NCBI RefSeq assembly: GCF_003031265.1
Contig: NZ_CP019966.1
Span: 62,001 to 126,000, forward strand
Length of the DNA: 64,000 nucleotides
Source: Rhodopseudomonas palustris
GTDB taxonomy: Bacteria > Pseudomonadota > Alphaproteobacteria > Rhizobiales > Xanthobacteraceae
Direction: 5' to 3'
The notes under the pieces were generated by a model. It did not search any database, had not been told where the DNA came from, and saw only the letters and a program-made list of their open reading frames with translations. The translations under genes and the position numbers were made by a program. The stretch's first letter is position 1; each line of letters starts with the position of its first letter. Below are positions 19,623 to 29,558 of the stretch, in pieces.

Positions 19623-19943
19623 TCAGACCGCTGCGCTGATCCACTGCTGCAGCTTGGCCTTCGGCGCGGCGCCGACCTGGCGCGAGGCCATCTCGCCGCC
19701 CTTGAAGATCATCAGGGTCGGGATCGACATCACGCCGTACTTCGAGGCAGTGACCGGGCTCTCGTCGACGTTGAGCTTCACGATCTTGACCTTGTCGCCC
19801 ATCGCCCCGGCGATTTCGTCGAGCGCCGGCGCGATCATGCGGCACGGGCCACACCACTCGGCCCAGAAGTCCACCACCACAGGCCCCTGGGCGTTGAGAA
19901 CCTCGTTTTCGAAATCGGCGTCTGACACCTTACCAACGGCCAT
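19623..19943 (-). CDS. trxA: Thioredoxin
   Basis: General disulfide reductase of the cytoplasm. It has 106 residues, the standard size. The active site WCGPC lies in [18 protein letters not shown], and the cis-proline region is [13 protein letters not shown]. The start ATG has GAGG upstream; the reading frame is open further but without family similarity. It lies 97 bases after addA, and a strong terminator follows. The addB-addA-trxA order is common in rhizobia and relatives. Confidence 0.95.
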   Translation of the reverse strand: MAVGKVSDADFENEVLNAQGPVVVDFWAEWCGPCRMIAPALDEIAGAMGDKVKIVKLNVDESPVTASKYGVMSIPTLMIFKGGEMASRQVGAAPKAKLQQWISAAV

Positions 19944-20039
19944 AGGATACCTCGTGAAACCGGATGAAGAGCGGCGGCGGGAATCGCGCCGTGATGACGG
20001 GTGAACGTAGGAACGCGCCGCGGTGCGGTCAAGCACGGC

Positions 20040-23000
20040 TCACGGCACCGTCAGATCGGCCTGCTCCGCGTCCAGCGCAGAGGCCGAAATCTCCATTATT
20101 TCAGCGACTTCGGTCCAGAGCAGAGCGGCCCGGACGGTGCGCTGTGGATAGATCGCGCCGAGCACCGCCCGGTAGCGGGCGAGCTGGCGGACGTAACTGC
20201 GCGGCGCCTCGGCCTCGACCCGCGGCGGCGCGTGGTTGGTCTTGTAATCGACGATCAGGACTTCGGTTTCGGTCACCACCAAGCGGTCGATCTGGCCGGA
20301 CACCAGCACCGGCCCGCCGCGCCGCTGCAGCCGGCCGACAATCGGCACCTCGGCGCGGCTGCCTGGACCGAACACCGCCGCAAACCTGGCATCGGCAATC
20401 AGCCCGAGGACCTGGGCGGCGAGCGCGCCGCGCTCCTCCTCGCTCCAGTCCGCCGCGTTGCGGGCGAGGAAACGTCCAGCGGCGGCGGAGCGATCGGCCG
20501 CGGCGATCTCCGGCAGCGATTGCAGCAGCCGGTGCACCAGCGTGCCGCGCTGCAGCGCGCGGCTGCGACTGGCGTCGGATTCCCCTGGCCGCAACCGGCG
20601 CCGATCATCATCGTCGGCATCCGAGGGCCGCAGCACCTGTTCGGCGGACGGCAAGCCGGGCGCCGGCCGGCGCAGCCAGTCCGGCAGGGACGGTGCCGCG
20701 GTCTCGTGGCTCGGCGCCGCCTGGCCGGTTTCCTCGATCACGTCCTCCGGCCGGCAATAGCGCTTGATCACGCCGTCGGGCGGGACCGGCTGCATCACCA
20801 GCCCGGAGGATTCCAGCCCTTTGCTGATCAGGTCGTACCAGGAATGCGGCCGCACTTCGTTGCGATTGCCCGGCATGCAGCCGCCGACGATCAGCCGGTC
20901 GGCCGCGCGGGTCATCGCGACATAGAGCAGCCGGCGATACTCGTCCTCGGTCTCCTCGATCATCGTGCTGCGCGCCTGCTCGACGACGCTCGGATCGTCG
21001 GCCTTGCGGCCCGCCCACACCATCGCGGCGACCGAGCCCGGCGCGGCGTTGCCGCCCGGCAGCCGGATCAGATTGAGCCGCTGGGTGTCGGCCGGCGACG
21101 AGGTGGTGTCGATCAGGAACACCACCGGCGCTTCCAACCCCTTGGCGCCGTGCACCGTCATCACCCGGACTTCGTCGCGGGAGATCTCCATGTCGCGCTT
21201 GATCTCGGTGTCGGCCTCACGCAGCCACGCCATAAAGCCCTGCAGCGACGGCGCGCGCTTCTGCTCGAAGCTCAACGCCAGTTCGAGAAATTCGTCGAGC
21301 GCATCATTGGCCTCCGGCCCGAGCCGGCGCAGGATTCGGGCGCGGCCGCTGTCGCTGCCATCGCCGCCGAGCAGCCAGGCGTAGAATCCGAACGGCGTTT
21401 CGGCTTGCGCCCGTGCCGCGTAGCTCTCCAGCCGGCGCTGCACGGCCGCAAACTTCTGATCGCCCGCGGCATGATCGGCGAGCGCGGCACGGAGCGAGCC
21501 CTTGCGCTGCCAGGCCAGCTTGAACAGGTCGTCGTCATCGAGCCCGAACAGCGGGCTCTTCAGCGCCACTGCGAGAGCCAGATCATCCTGCGGCAGCAGC
21601 AGCGCATCGGCGAGGTTCATCAGGTCGATGATCGCGATGTGCTCGGTCAGCTTCAGCCGGTCGGCGCCCGCGACCGGAATGCCGCCGCGCTTCAGCGCCT
21701 GGATCACCGCGTCGAACGCCGAACCGCGCCGCCGCACCAGGATCAGCACGTCGCCATAGCTCAGCGGCCGGCGTCGTCCCATCGGACCGGTCTGGGTGCC
21801 GCGCGCGATCAGTGCACCGATCTCGGCCCGCACCTTGTCGGCAAGCCGGACCTCGGGACTGGTTTCGGACACCGCATCGAACGGCGCCTGCCAGCCTTCG
21901 ATTTGCTGACGATCGTCCGGCACTTCGAGCGGCCACAGATCGATCAGGCTCGGCCCGGCATCGGCGAGCGACTGATGCAGCGGATAGGTCGAGTCGGCGT
22001 GGATGCTGCGGTAGATCGCCGGGTCACGAAATACGTGATCGACCGATTGCAGGATCGCCGCACCGGAGCGGAACGAGTAGTTGAACGAAACCTTCTCGAA
22101 GGTCAGGCCGGCGCCGGTGAACCGCCGCTGCAACAGGTCACGCCACTCGGCGAACTCCTTCGGCACCGCGCCCTGGAACGAGAAGATCGACTGCTTCTCG
22201 TCGCCGACCGCGAAGATAGTGCGCCGGACGCCGTCGCGGGCACCCTCGCCAGCGGTGAATTCGTCGATCAGCCGGGCGACGATCTTCCACTGCTTCGGCG
22301 ACGTATCCTGCGCCTCGTCGATCAGCACGTCATCGACGCCGCGGTCGAGCTTGAAATGCACCCACCCGGCCGCGCCGCTGTCGAGCATCGCCAGCGTCTT
22401 GTCGATCAGGTCGTCGTAATCGAGCAGACCGCGTTCGCGCTTCTCTCGCGCGATGTTGCCCGCGACCTGCGCGGCGATCACCAGCAGCGCTCGCGTGCGT
22501 TCGCGCAATGCCAATGCGCGGCGTCGCTCGAGCAGCCCGGCAAGCCGGGCGCCTTCGCGCTGCAGCCTTTCGGCGAGGCCGGGCGCGCCGTCGCCGAGCT
22601 TCTTGGTGATAAGGCTTTTGCGCAGGCCGCTATCCTTGGTGAAGAACACCTGGAGATAGGCCTCGATCTGCGCCGCATCGGCCAGCGCCAGCGCGGCACG
22701 CAACCGCCTGCCCTGCGCCTGATCGTTGGCGCTACCGCCTTCGAAGGTCGCCGCGACCGCAGCCCATTCCGATCGCGGCAGGTTCGGGCCGTCGACGATG
22801 TCGCGATCGGCCGCTTCACAGCTATCGTCCGGCGCCACGCCGAGGGTCGCGGACAATTGCGCCATCGCGCGTTCGACGCTGCCGGCCTGCGCCACCCACG
22901 CCATGAAGCGATCGCGGCTCATGCAGGCTTCCTGCACCACATCGCGGAAGGTGACGTCGGCGGCGCTGGTCATCGCGAACGCCAGTGCGCGCCCGGCGTC

Positions 23001-23525
23001 ACTCTCCGGCGCCGCGGCGGCGCGCAGCAGCACGTCGAGGCTCGCGCGCTGCATCAGTTCGGCCTGATCGCGGTCGTCGAGCACGCTGAACCGAGCCGGC
23101 ACGTTGGCCTCGAACGGAAACTGCTGCAGCAACCGGGTGCACAGCGCGTGGATGGTCTGCACCTTCAGCCCGCCGGGCGTCTCCAACGCGCAGGCAAATA
23201 GTTTTCGCGCCTGTGCCAATAGCGAAGGACCGACCGTTTTGACGCCGGTGGCGCGGATCGCGTCGGCCAGCGCGTCGTCGTCGAGCTTCACCCAGTGGCC
23301 GAGCGTGGTGAACACCCGCTCAGCCATGTTGGCGGCGGCCGCCTTGGTGAAGGTGATACACAGGATGCGCTCCGGCGAAACGCCGTCGAGCAGCAGCCGG
23401 ATCACGCGCTGCACCAGCACATGGGTCTTGCCAGAGCCGGCGTTGGCGGAGACGAACACCGATGCCGACGGATCGGAGGCGATCTCCTGCCGGGCGCGGG
23501 CTTCGTTGGGAATGACACGGCTCAT
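20040..23525 (-). CDS. addA: Double-strand break repair helicase AddA
   Basis: UvrD/Rep-type helicase and nuclease subunit of AddAB, which resects broken DNA ends for RecA. It has 1161 residues. The Walker A motif is ANAGSGKT (residues 27-34). Helicase motifs include LLDYDDLIDKTL, VLIDEAQDTSPKQW, VGDEKQSIFSFQGA, MTVHGAKGLEAPVVFLID and LYVAMTRAADRL. The RecB-family nuclease domain at the C-terminus has IVDYKTNHAPP. Its ATG overlaps the addB stop as ATGA, so the two subunits are coupled. Confidence 0.95.
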   Translation of the reverse strand: MSRVIPNEARARQEIASDPSASVFVSANAGSGKTHVLVQRVIRLLLDGVSPERILCITFTKAAAANMAERVFTTLGHWVKLDDDALADAIRATGVKTVGPSLLAQARKLFACALETPGGLKVQTIHALCTRLLQQFPFEANVPARFSVLDDRDQAELMQRASLDVLLRAAAAPESDAGRALAFAMTSAADVTFRDVVQEACMSRDRFMAWVAQAGSVERAMAQLSATLGVAPDDSCEAADRDIVDGPNLPRSEWAAVAATFEGGSANDQAQGRRLRAALALADAAQIEAYLQVFFTKDSGLRKSLITKKLGDGAPGLAERLQREGARLAGLLERRRALALRERTRALLVIAAQVAGNIAREKRERGLLDYDDLIDKTLAMLDSGAAGWVHFKLDRGVDDVLIDEAQDTSPKQWKIVARLIDEFTAGEGARDGVRRTIFAVGDEKQSIFSFQGAVPKEFAEWRDLLQRRFTGAGLTFEKVSFNYSFRSGAAILQSVDHVFRDPAIYRSIHADSTYPLHQSLADAGPSLIDLWPLEVPDDRQQIEGWQAPFDAVSETSPEVRLADKVRAEIGALIARGTQTGPMGRRRPLSYGDVLILVRRRGSAFDAVIQALKRGGIPVAGADRLKLTEHIAIIDLMNLADALLLPQDDLALAVALKSPLFGLDDDDLFKLAWQRKGSLRAALADHAAGDQKFAAVQRRLESYAARAQAETPFGFYAWLLGGDGSDSGRARILRRLGPEANDALDEFLELALSFEQKRAPSLQGFMAWLREADTEIKRDMEISRDEVRVMTVHGAKGLEAPVVFLIDTTSSPADTQRLNLIRLPGGNAAPGSVAAMVWAGRKADDPSVVEQARSTMIEETEDEYRRLLYVAMTRAADRLIVGGCMPGNRNEVRPHSWYDLISKGLESSGLVMQPVPPDGVIKRYCRPEDVIEETGQAAPSHETAAPSLPDWLRRPAPGLPSAEQVLRPSDADDDDRRRLRPGESDASRSRALQRGTLVHRLLQSLPEIAAADRSAAAGRFLARNAADWSEEERGALAAQVLGLIADARFAAVFGPGSRAEVPIVGRLQRRGGPVLVSGQIDRLVVTETEVLIVDYKTNHAPPRVEAEAPRSYVRQLARYRAVLGAIYPQRTVRAALLWTEVAEIMEISASALDAEQADLTVP

Positions 23526-26500
23526 GACGACGTGTCTCCGCGACCGCCGGCCGCCGACCATTCCTTGATCCGCGCCAGATCATCATAGGTGCCGTAGCGC
23601 TGCGACCACATCGACAGCACCAGCGAGCGATAGGGCTGCTTCTCGTCCTCGAAGCGGCGGACTAATCCTTCCAGCTTGGCACGCGCCTCATCCGCGGCAT
23701 CGTCAGGGTGCTGCGGCTCGTCCTTGCGTTCGATCTTGAGTTCCAGCACGCGCTCATCGCCCGGCGGCGTATTGCCGCTGAGCTTGACGTAAGTGAGCTC
23801 GCTCACTGAGGCGGCAGCCGGAATATCCGCAAAGCCACCGTCGCGCAGAATTGCCGCCTCCAGTGTGAGCTGCGGCGACAGCCCCATTCGCACCTGCTTG
23901 CCGGTCGGCGGATGGCCGGTCTTGTAGTCGAGGATCGCGTAGCTGCCGTCGTCGCGCCGTTCGATGCGGTCGGCGCGCGCCGACAGTTCGAAATTTCGCT
24001 CTCCACCAAGCGGGATCATCAGCGTGCCGCGGCGCTCCGCCTGCACCTGCACGACCCCGGTGCGGCGCTGCTGCTCCCACGCGGCAAACCAGGTGGCGAT
24101 CCGCAGGAAGCGCGGCCACCACAGCGCGCGGGCCTCGGCATGATCCATCAGCGGCGCAAAGTGTTTTTGGCCGATTTGGCGCAGCGCCGTCACCGGATCG
24201 TCCGGCAGAGCTTCCTGGTAGCGCTCGGTGAATTCGCCGAGCGCCGCATGGATCGCCGAGCCGCGATCGGCGCCCGACAGCGGCATGTCGACCGGATCGA
24301 GCGGCGACAGGCGCAGGATGTACTTGGCGTAGATCGTGTACGGATCGCGCAGCCAATCCTCGATCGCCGTCACCGGCAGTTTCAGCGGCCGTGCGATCCG
24401 CGGCGGCCTCGGTGCAGGCTGCGCGATCGGCGCCACGCTCTCAGGGCGATCGAGTTCGTGCGTGTAGTCGAGATAAGTCTGCCCGCGCGCCTTCATCGCC
24501 TTCCAGCGATCTTCTCCGGCGACCGCTTCGAGCCGGTGCAGGAAGCGCGACGCCACCGCGGGCGCACCGCCGACCTTGGCGGCGTGGGTGATGAATACCT
24601 CATCGGCGCCGAGCGCCTGCGCGAAGTCGTGTGCCGACAGGCCGATGCGGCGCTCCGGCAGATCGAGGCCCAGTTCGTGCCGCATCGGGCGGCTCAGCCA
24701 TGGGTCGATCCGCGGTGCCGGCGGCCAGACACCCTCGACCAGGCCGCCGAGCACAACCCGGTCCTGCTGCGTCAGACGCGCTTCGAGCGGACCGTAAATG
24801 CGGATCGGCGCTTCGGCACGTTCGGGACGGCGGACTACGCGATCGCCGAACGCGGTCTCGAACACTTCGCCATAGTCGCGCGCCGCGGCCAATACGCCAC
24901 TCGCCGGTCCAACTGCGGCGAGATCGTCGAATGCCCGCAGCAGTGCCGAACCTTGCGGGCCTTCGAACGCTTCGACGATGCCGTCATGATCGGCCGTCAA
25001 CGCCTTCAAGACGTCGCGATGTCGCGCGCTGATCTCGCACAGATCGAGCGGGCTCGGTCCGAACGTCTCCAAGGGCGCGAGCGCGGCCTTGAACTCGGCG
25101 ATCAGTTGCTGCGCTTCGTCGAGGCTCGGTTCGGACAACCGCGTGCGCGGCTCGGACGGATGCAGCGCGCTGGCCTCGCCGCGCTTCAGCTTGGCAAGCT
25201 CGTCGCGGAAGATCGCGAATTCTTTGGTAAGCCCGTCGCAGCCGGCGGGTGGCCGAGGCCCGCGCAGCAGCGCCAGCTCCAGCGTCTCGATCGCGCTACG
25301 CCAGCCATGGTCGTGGCGGCCGAGCCGCAGCAGCGGATGCTTGAGCAGCGCCAGCAGCGTCGCCGGTTCGCAGCCTTCGAGCGCAGTCTCGGCCGCGAGT
25401 CGTGCGAAGATGCCGGGCTGCGTTTCCATCAGCGAGTCGCCGCCGGAATCGTCGACCGGCAGATGCCAGCGGCCGAGCGCGGCGACGACGCGGCGCGCCA
25501 ACGCGCGATCCGGCGTGACCAGCGCTGCGGTCTTGCCCTGCTCACGTGCCTCGCGCAGCACCACCGCGATCGCCAGCGCCTCGGCTTCCGAATTCGGCGC
25601 TTGGATCAGCGTCAGTCCGTCAGTGCCTTCACCGATCAGGCGATAGACCTCGGTGTCCTTCAGCCGGTCGTGCCACACCGCCGTCGCCGACGACGGCCGT
25701 AGCGCCTCGGAGGCGAGGAGTTCGCGGCCGTGCCGCGCCGGCGTGCCGAGTTGCTGCACATCCCGTCGTGTCACGCCCATCCGGTCGAGCAGGCCATGCA
25801 TGGCGTATTGCGGATGGTTCGGCGATGGCGGCGTGCCGAGCTTGCCCTGCCGGTCGCGGCTGCCGCCGATCAGATCCCACGCCGCATTGTCGAGATCGAC
25901 ATCGAGGCCGGGTAGCACCACCGCGCCGTGAGGCAATCGCGCGATCGCGGTGAGCAGTTTCGCGGTCGCCGGCATCGAGCCGGTCGAACCGGCGGCAATC
26001 ACCGGACCGCTGCGCTGGGTCGCCAGCCGCTGCGCCTCGGCGTCGATCAACAGGTCGCGGCGAGCCGCGGGTTCGATCCGGTCGGTCTCTTTTAGATATT
26101 GCGGCCAGGCGTGGCCGGCGATCTTGAGAAAATCGAGCGTCAGGCTCCAGTAGCGATCGAACGCGTCGGGCACCAGCGTATCGAGGGCGGCCCAATCGAC
26201 GCCGCGGGTCGAAATGTCGTCGATCAGACGCGCCAGATCGTCGGCGAGTGCCAGCGCCGAGGCCGGCCCGCCGACCACCAGCGGCGCCTGCGTTGGATCG
26301 TCCGGCTTCAGCCGCGCCGCCCAGCTCGCGATCAGCTGCGCCAGCAACAGCCGGCGCGGCAGCCCGTCGAGCGCTGGCGGAATCTCCAGATCAGCGAGGC
26401 CGGATGCGGCCTGCGAAAACGCCAGCTCATCTTCATCGATATCGCCGAGCGCGACGATCCGCGGCAGCAGCACGGCGTCGGCACCGAGCACGTCCAAGAA

Positions 26501-26671
26501 GATCTCGCGCGCCATCCGGCCGGCGCGGCGCGTCGGCAGATACAGCGTGGCGTCGGCAAGCCGCTCCGGCGCGGTGCGTGCCTCGAAACCGTCGACCAGC
26601 CGGCCGTCGACCAGCGCCGCGATGGTCGTGCGCAAAAACGGCGCCGAAGATGGAACGCTGAAAAGGTGCAT
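23522..26671 (-). CDS. addB: Double-strand break repair protein AddB
   Basis: Partner of AddA, 1049 residues, alphaproteobacterial type. The N-terminal helicase-like half is degenerate and carries no recognisable P-loop lysine motif, as expected for a scaffold role. The C-terminus has a second nuclease domain with YAILDYKTGHPPTGKQVRMG. Addition of nuclease domains on both subunits is the AddAB pattern, unlike RecBCD. Upstream lies the nucleotidyltransferase gene, 75 bases away. Confidence 0.93.
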   Translation of the reverse strand: MHLFSVPSSAPFLRTTIAALVDGRLVDGFEARTAPERLADATLYLPTRRAGRMAREIFLDVLGADAVLLPRIVALGDIDEDELAFSQAASGLADLEIPPALDGLPRRLLLAQLIASWAARLKPDDPTQAPLVVGGPASALALADDLARLIDDISTRGVDWAALDTLVPDAFDRYWSLTLDFLKIAGHAWPQYLKETDRIEPAARRDLLIDAEAQRLATQRSGPVIAAGSTGSMPATAKLLTAIARLPHGAVVLPGLDVDLDNAAWDLIGGSRDRQGKLGTPPSPNHPQYAMHGLLDRMGVTRRDVQQLGTPARHGRELLASEALRPSSATAVWHDRLKDTEVYRLIGEGTDGLTLIQAPNSEAEALAIAVVLREAREQGKTAALVTPDRALARRVVAALGRWHLPVDDSGGDSLMETQPGIFARLAAETALEGCEPATLLALLKHPLLRLGRHDHGWRSAIETLELALLRGPRPPAGCDGLTKEFAIFRDELAKLKRGEASALHPSEPRTRLSEPSLDEAQQLIAEFKAALAPLETFGPSPLDLCEISARHRDVLKALTADHDGIVEAFEGPQGSALLRAFDDLAAVGPASGVLAAARDYGEVFETAFGDRVVRRPERAEAPIRIYGPLEARLTQQDRVVLGGLVEGVWPPAPRIDPWLSRPMRHELGLDLPERRIGLSAHDFAQALGADEVFITHAAKVGGAPAVASRFLHRLEAVAGEDRWKAMKARGQTYLDYTHELDRPESVAPIAQPAPRPPRIARPLKLPVTAIEDWLRDPYTIYAKYILRLSPLDPVDMPLSGADRGSAIHAALGEFTERYQEALPDDPVTALRQIGQKHFAPLMDHAEARALWWPRFLRIATWFAAWEQQRRTGVVQVQAERRGTLMIPLGGERNFELSARADRIERRDDGSYAILDYKTGHPPTGKQVRMGLSPQLTLEAAILRDGGFADIPAAASVSELTYVKLSGNTPPGDERVLELKIERKDEPQHPDDAADEARAKLEGLVRRFEDEKQPYRSLVLSMWSQRYGTYDDLARIKEWSAAGGRGDTSS

Positions 26672-26746
26672 CGATGTCCTGATTCGCCTCCGCCATCATG
26701 GCACGGCAAATCCGGCGAAAGGAGGTGGCCGGCGCGGGCCGACCTC

Positions 26747-27469
26747 TCAGGCGACGCTGGCGAGATACGCCCGTTCGGCCGCAGGCACCGCGTCGGGCGT
26801 ACCGACATGCATCCACAAGCCGTCGAGTCGCAGCCCGTGCAGGCGATGCTGCTGGCCGGCGCGATCGAACATCTTGGTCAGCGAGAACTCGCCCTGCGGC
26901 GCGTCCTTGAAGATCGCCGGCGACATGATCGCGGCGCCGGCATAGACGAACGGCACCACCTCGGTCTCTTTGCGCTTGTGCAGGCTGCCGTCGGGGCTCA
27001 TCGCGAAATCGCCCTTGCCGGCATAGCCGATGCTGTTCGCGGTCGGCGCCATCAGCAGCAGGATGTCCATCCGGGCCGGATCGAACGCTTCGGCGAGCCG
27101 CGCCAGATTCGGCCGCACGCCGTCGATCCACATCGTGTCGGCATTGAGATGATAGAACGGCGCATCGCCGAGCAGCGGCAGCGCTTTGACCACCGCACCG
27201 CCGGTGCCGAGCACCTGATCGCGCTCGTCCGAAATGATCACCCGCGGGCTGGTCCGCCCGGCGACGTGATCGATGATCTGATCCGGCAGATAGTGGACGT
27301 TGACGACGGCTTCGGTGACGTCGACTTCGGCCAGCCGGTCGAGCACGTGGTCGAGCAACGGACGGCCGGCGACGCGCACCAGCGGCTTCGGCATATGATC
27401 GGTGAGCGGGCGCATCCGCAGGCCGAGGCCGGCGGCCAGCACCATGGCTTTGTGGGGACGAACGGTCAT
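26747..27469 (-). CDS. murU: Sugar-1-phosphate nucleotidyltransferase, probable N-acetylmuramate-1-phosphate uridylyltransferase (MurU)
   Basis: GT-A fold nucleotidyltransferase of 240 residues. It opens MVLAAGLGLRMRPLTDHMPKP, the nucleotide-binding loop with the conserved RxRPLT and KP, followed by LNADTMW as the metal-binding block. In Pseudomonas, MurU makes UDP-MurNAc from MurNAc-1-phosphate produced by AmgK, bypassing fosfomycin-sensitive MurA. The AmgK homologue is two genes upstream, which supports MurU over mannose-1-phosphate guanylyltransferase. The substrate is inferred from this pairing. Confidence 0.78.
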   Translation of the reverse strand: MTVRPHKAMVLAAGLGLRMRPLTDHMPKPLVRVAGRPLLDHVLDRLAEVDVTEAVVNVHYLPDQIIDHVAGRTSPRVIISDERDQVLGTGGAVVKALPLLGDAPFYHLNADTMWIDGVRPNLARLAEAFDPARMDILLLMAPTANSIGYAGKGDFAMSPDGSLHKRKETEVVPFVYAGAAIMSPAIFKDAPQGEFSLTKMFDRAGQQHRLHGLRLDGLWMHVGTPDAVPAAERAYLASVA

Positions 27470-27625
27470 GGTCTCCGACTCGGAACGCGCCGGGCGGCGC
27501 GAATCGATTGTATCACGCGGCTCCGAACGGTCTATCGGAGGCGGTCATTGGGTAGTCGGCGATCATGACGACGATACGACGGCGCGCGGTTCGGCGCGAG
27601 AGCATTCAGGCAGCGCAGACGCCGC

Positions 27626-27934
27626 TCAGGCGTTCTCGGCTTGCGCGGCGCGCTTCTTCTTCCGGTCGAGACGCAGGAAGGTGACGCCGATCTGGTCGCC
27701 GTTGATCCAGCTCAGCTCGCAGCGGCGATAGGCCAATCCGGTCGACGACAGCAGCAGGAAGAATTCCTTGAGGTTGAGACCCTCGACCGTCCCTTCGACC
27801 GTCAGCTTGGCGCCGAGTTCGGAGACGTCTTCGATCAGGCAGGGACGGCGCCAAGTGCCGTCGATCGCCATCATCTGCGCGCGCAACCCACGATCGAAAA
27901 CGACGCGGCCGTCCTTATTGCGTTCGGCAACCAT
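27626..27934 (-). CDS. PilZ-domain protein
   Basis: Small cytoplasmic protein of 102 residues consisting of one PilZ-like domain. The D-x-S-x-x-G motif is present (EDVSELGAKL), and an arginine-rich stretch precedes it (DGRVVFDRGLR), but the usual RxxxR spacing is not exact. Binding of cyclic di-GMP is therefore plausible, not proven. The C-terminus is basic (RLDRKKKRAAQ). It sits between the AmgK-TsaE fusion and murU, on the same strand with gaps of 103 and 156 bases. Confidence 0.72.
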   Translation of the reverse strand: MVAERNKDGRVVFDRGLRAQMMAIDGTWRRPCLIEDVSELGAKLTVEGTVEGLNLKEFFLLLSSTGLAYRRCELSWINGDQIGVTFLRLDRKKKRAAQAENA

Positions 27935-28037
27935 CTCGAAGTCCTGCGGTTCGGTCTTGGCGCCGCCGGGCCATGCCTCGGCGACCCCGGAACACTACGG
28001 GGCCGATTCTAAAGATGCGTAAAGGAAATCCGCCGAA

Positions 28038-29558
28038 TCAGAGCGGTGGCGGCACGTGGTCCCGATACCAGGCCCGGACCTCGGCAAGCGCCGGATGCGC
28101 CAGCGAGCGGGCCAGATACGCCCACACCCGCGGCTGATGCTTCAAATATTGCGGCTTGCCGTCGCGCCGGTTGAGCCGGGCGAAAGTTCCCAATAGCCGT
28201 GTGTTCCGCTGCGCCGACATCACTGCGTAGAGCCGCGCGAAACCGGGAGCGTCGAACTCGGGATCCGTAGCGAGCCGGGCTTTGACATAGCGGCCGAGCA
28301 ACGACAATTCCGTCGCTTCCGGCACGTCGATGCGGGCATCCTGCAGCAGCGACACCACGTCGTAGGCGGCCGGGCCCAGCACGGTGTCCTGGAAGTCGAT
28401 CACCCCGACGCGCTCGATGCCGGGACGATCCTCCAGCCAGATCAGATTCGGCGAGTGATAATCGCGCAGCACCCAGGTCCGCGGCGCGGCCGCTATGCCG
28501 GCGAGCAGCTTGCGCCACAGCGCGACGAATTCGGCCCGCAACGCTTCAGACGGCGGCGCACCGCGATCCGGCAGATACCACTCGGGCATCAGGCCGACCT
28601 CGATCATCATCGCGGCTTCGTCGAATGTCGGCACCGCGTAGCTCTCGCGCGTCGACAGCGGCAGGTGATCGGGCAGCGGCTTGGCGTGCAGCGCCGCCAG
28701 CATGTCGGTGGCAGCCTGATAGCGCGCCACCACCGGCGCCGGCGGATCGCCCTCGACAAAGCCGACGCGGCCGAGATCTTCGGTGATCAGGAAGCCGGCA
28801 TCGAGATCGGCGTGATGGATGGCAGGCGCCGAGAAGCCACGCTCGCGCAGGCCCTGCCCGATCGCAACGAACGGCCGGACGTCTTCGGCCAGATGCACCG
28901 CAGCGCTGTAACTCTTGCCGGCATAGAGCGCCGGACCGTCCGGACGGCGCGGCGCGTTCATCAGGATCACGCTCTCGGCGCCGCGCTGCAGCCGCGCGTA
29001 GGAGCGCGTCGAGGCGTCGCCCGGCATGTGCCGGCGCTCGGCATCGGCGTAGCCGGCGGTCTCGATGAAGCTGCGCAGCGCAGCGAGCCGTTCGACCTGC
29101 TTCACGGCTTTGCCGTGGCCGGTGATTTCCGCGGCACGCGCCGACGGGCCCAGCGCAGGACGATGACTGAGCGCGATATCGATGCGGTCTTCCGGCAGCG
29201 CCGCGCCGGCGCGCTCGGGCCATTCGATCAGCGCCACGGTGCCGTCCGGCAGCGGCGACAGCCCGATTTCTTCCAGCTCGGACGGATCCTCGACCCGATA
29301 CAGATCGGCATGCAGCAGAGGATAAGGCGGCAGATCGTAGGTCTGCACCAGCGTGAAGGTCGGGCTCGGCACTTCGAGCGCGTCGTCGTCCGCCAGATAA
29401 CGGATCATCGCCCGCGCTGCGGCTGTCTTGCCGGCACCGAGATCGCCCGACAAAGTCACGACATCGCCGGGGCCGATCAGCAGCGCCACCTCGGCCATCA
29501 GCCGCGCGGTCGCCGTCTCGTTGGCGAGCGCGACCGAGAATGTCGCCACCGCACTCAT
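28038..29558 (-). CDS. Fusion of TsaE (t6A ATPase) and AmgK-type aminoglycoside-phosphotransferase-fold sugar kinase
   Basis: Residues 1 to about 145 are TsaE, the ATPase that supports t6A modification of tRNA: Walker A GDLGAGKT (38-45), SPTFTLVQ, LHADLYR and IEWPE. Residues about 153-506 are a kinase of the APH fold resembling AmgK (MurNAc/GlcNAc 1-kinase): MPGDASTRSYARL, LRDYHSPNLIWL (catalytic loop, D366 and N371) and VGVIDFQDTVLGPAAYD (metal-binding D388). The fusion is in one continuous frame with no internal stop. Its ATG overlaps the divL stop (ATGA). This type of fusion is known in alphaproteobacteria. Confidence 0.88.
   Translation of the reverse strand: MSAVATFSVALANETATARLMAEVALLIGPGDVVTLSGDLGAGKTAAARAMIRYLADDDALEVPSPTFTLVQTYDLPPYPLLHADLYRVEDPSELEEIGLSPLPDGTVALIEWPERAGAALPEDRIDIALSHRPALGPSARAAEITGHGKAVKQVERLAALRSFIETAGYADAERRHMPGDASTRSYARLQRGAESVILMNAPRRPDGPALYAGKSYSAAVHLAEDVRPFVAIGQGLRERGFSAPAIHHADLDAGFLITEDLGRVGFVEGDPPAPVVARYQAATDMLAALHAKPLPDHLPLSTRESYAVPTFDEAAMMIEVGLMPEWYLPDRGAPPSEALRAEFVALWRKLLAGIAAAPRTWVLRDYHSPNLIWLEDRPGIERVGVIDFQDTVLGPAAYDVVSLLQDARIDVPEATELSLLGRYVKARLATDPEFDAPGFARLYAVMSAQRNTRLLGTFARLNRRDGKPQYLKHQPRVWAYLARSLAHPALAEVRAWYRDHVPPPL

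Noticed and set aside
20001..23201. A 1066-codon open frame on the plus strand opposite addA
   Set aside because: It is Arg/His/Gln/Asp-rich with no domain and lies wholly over addA, whose helicase and nuclease motifs are complete. It is an artefact of high GC content.
23912..25702. A 596-codon plus-strand open frame opposite addB
   Set aside because: No domain or ribosome binding site; complete overlap with addB.
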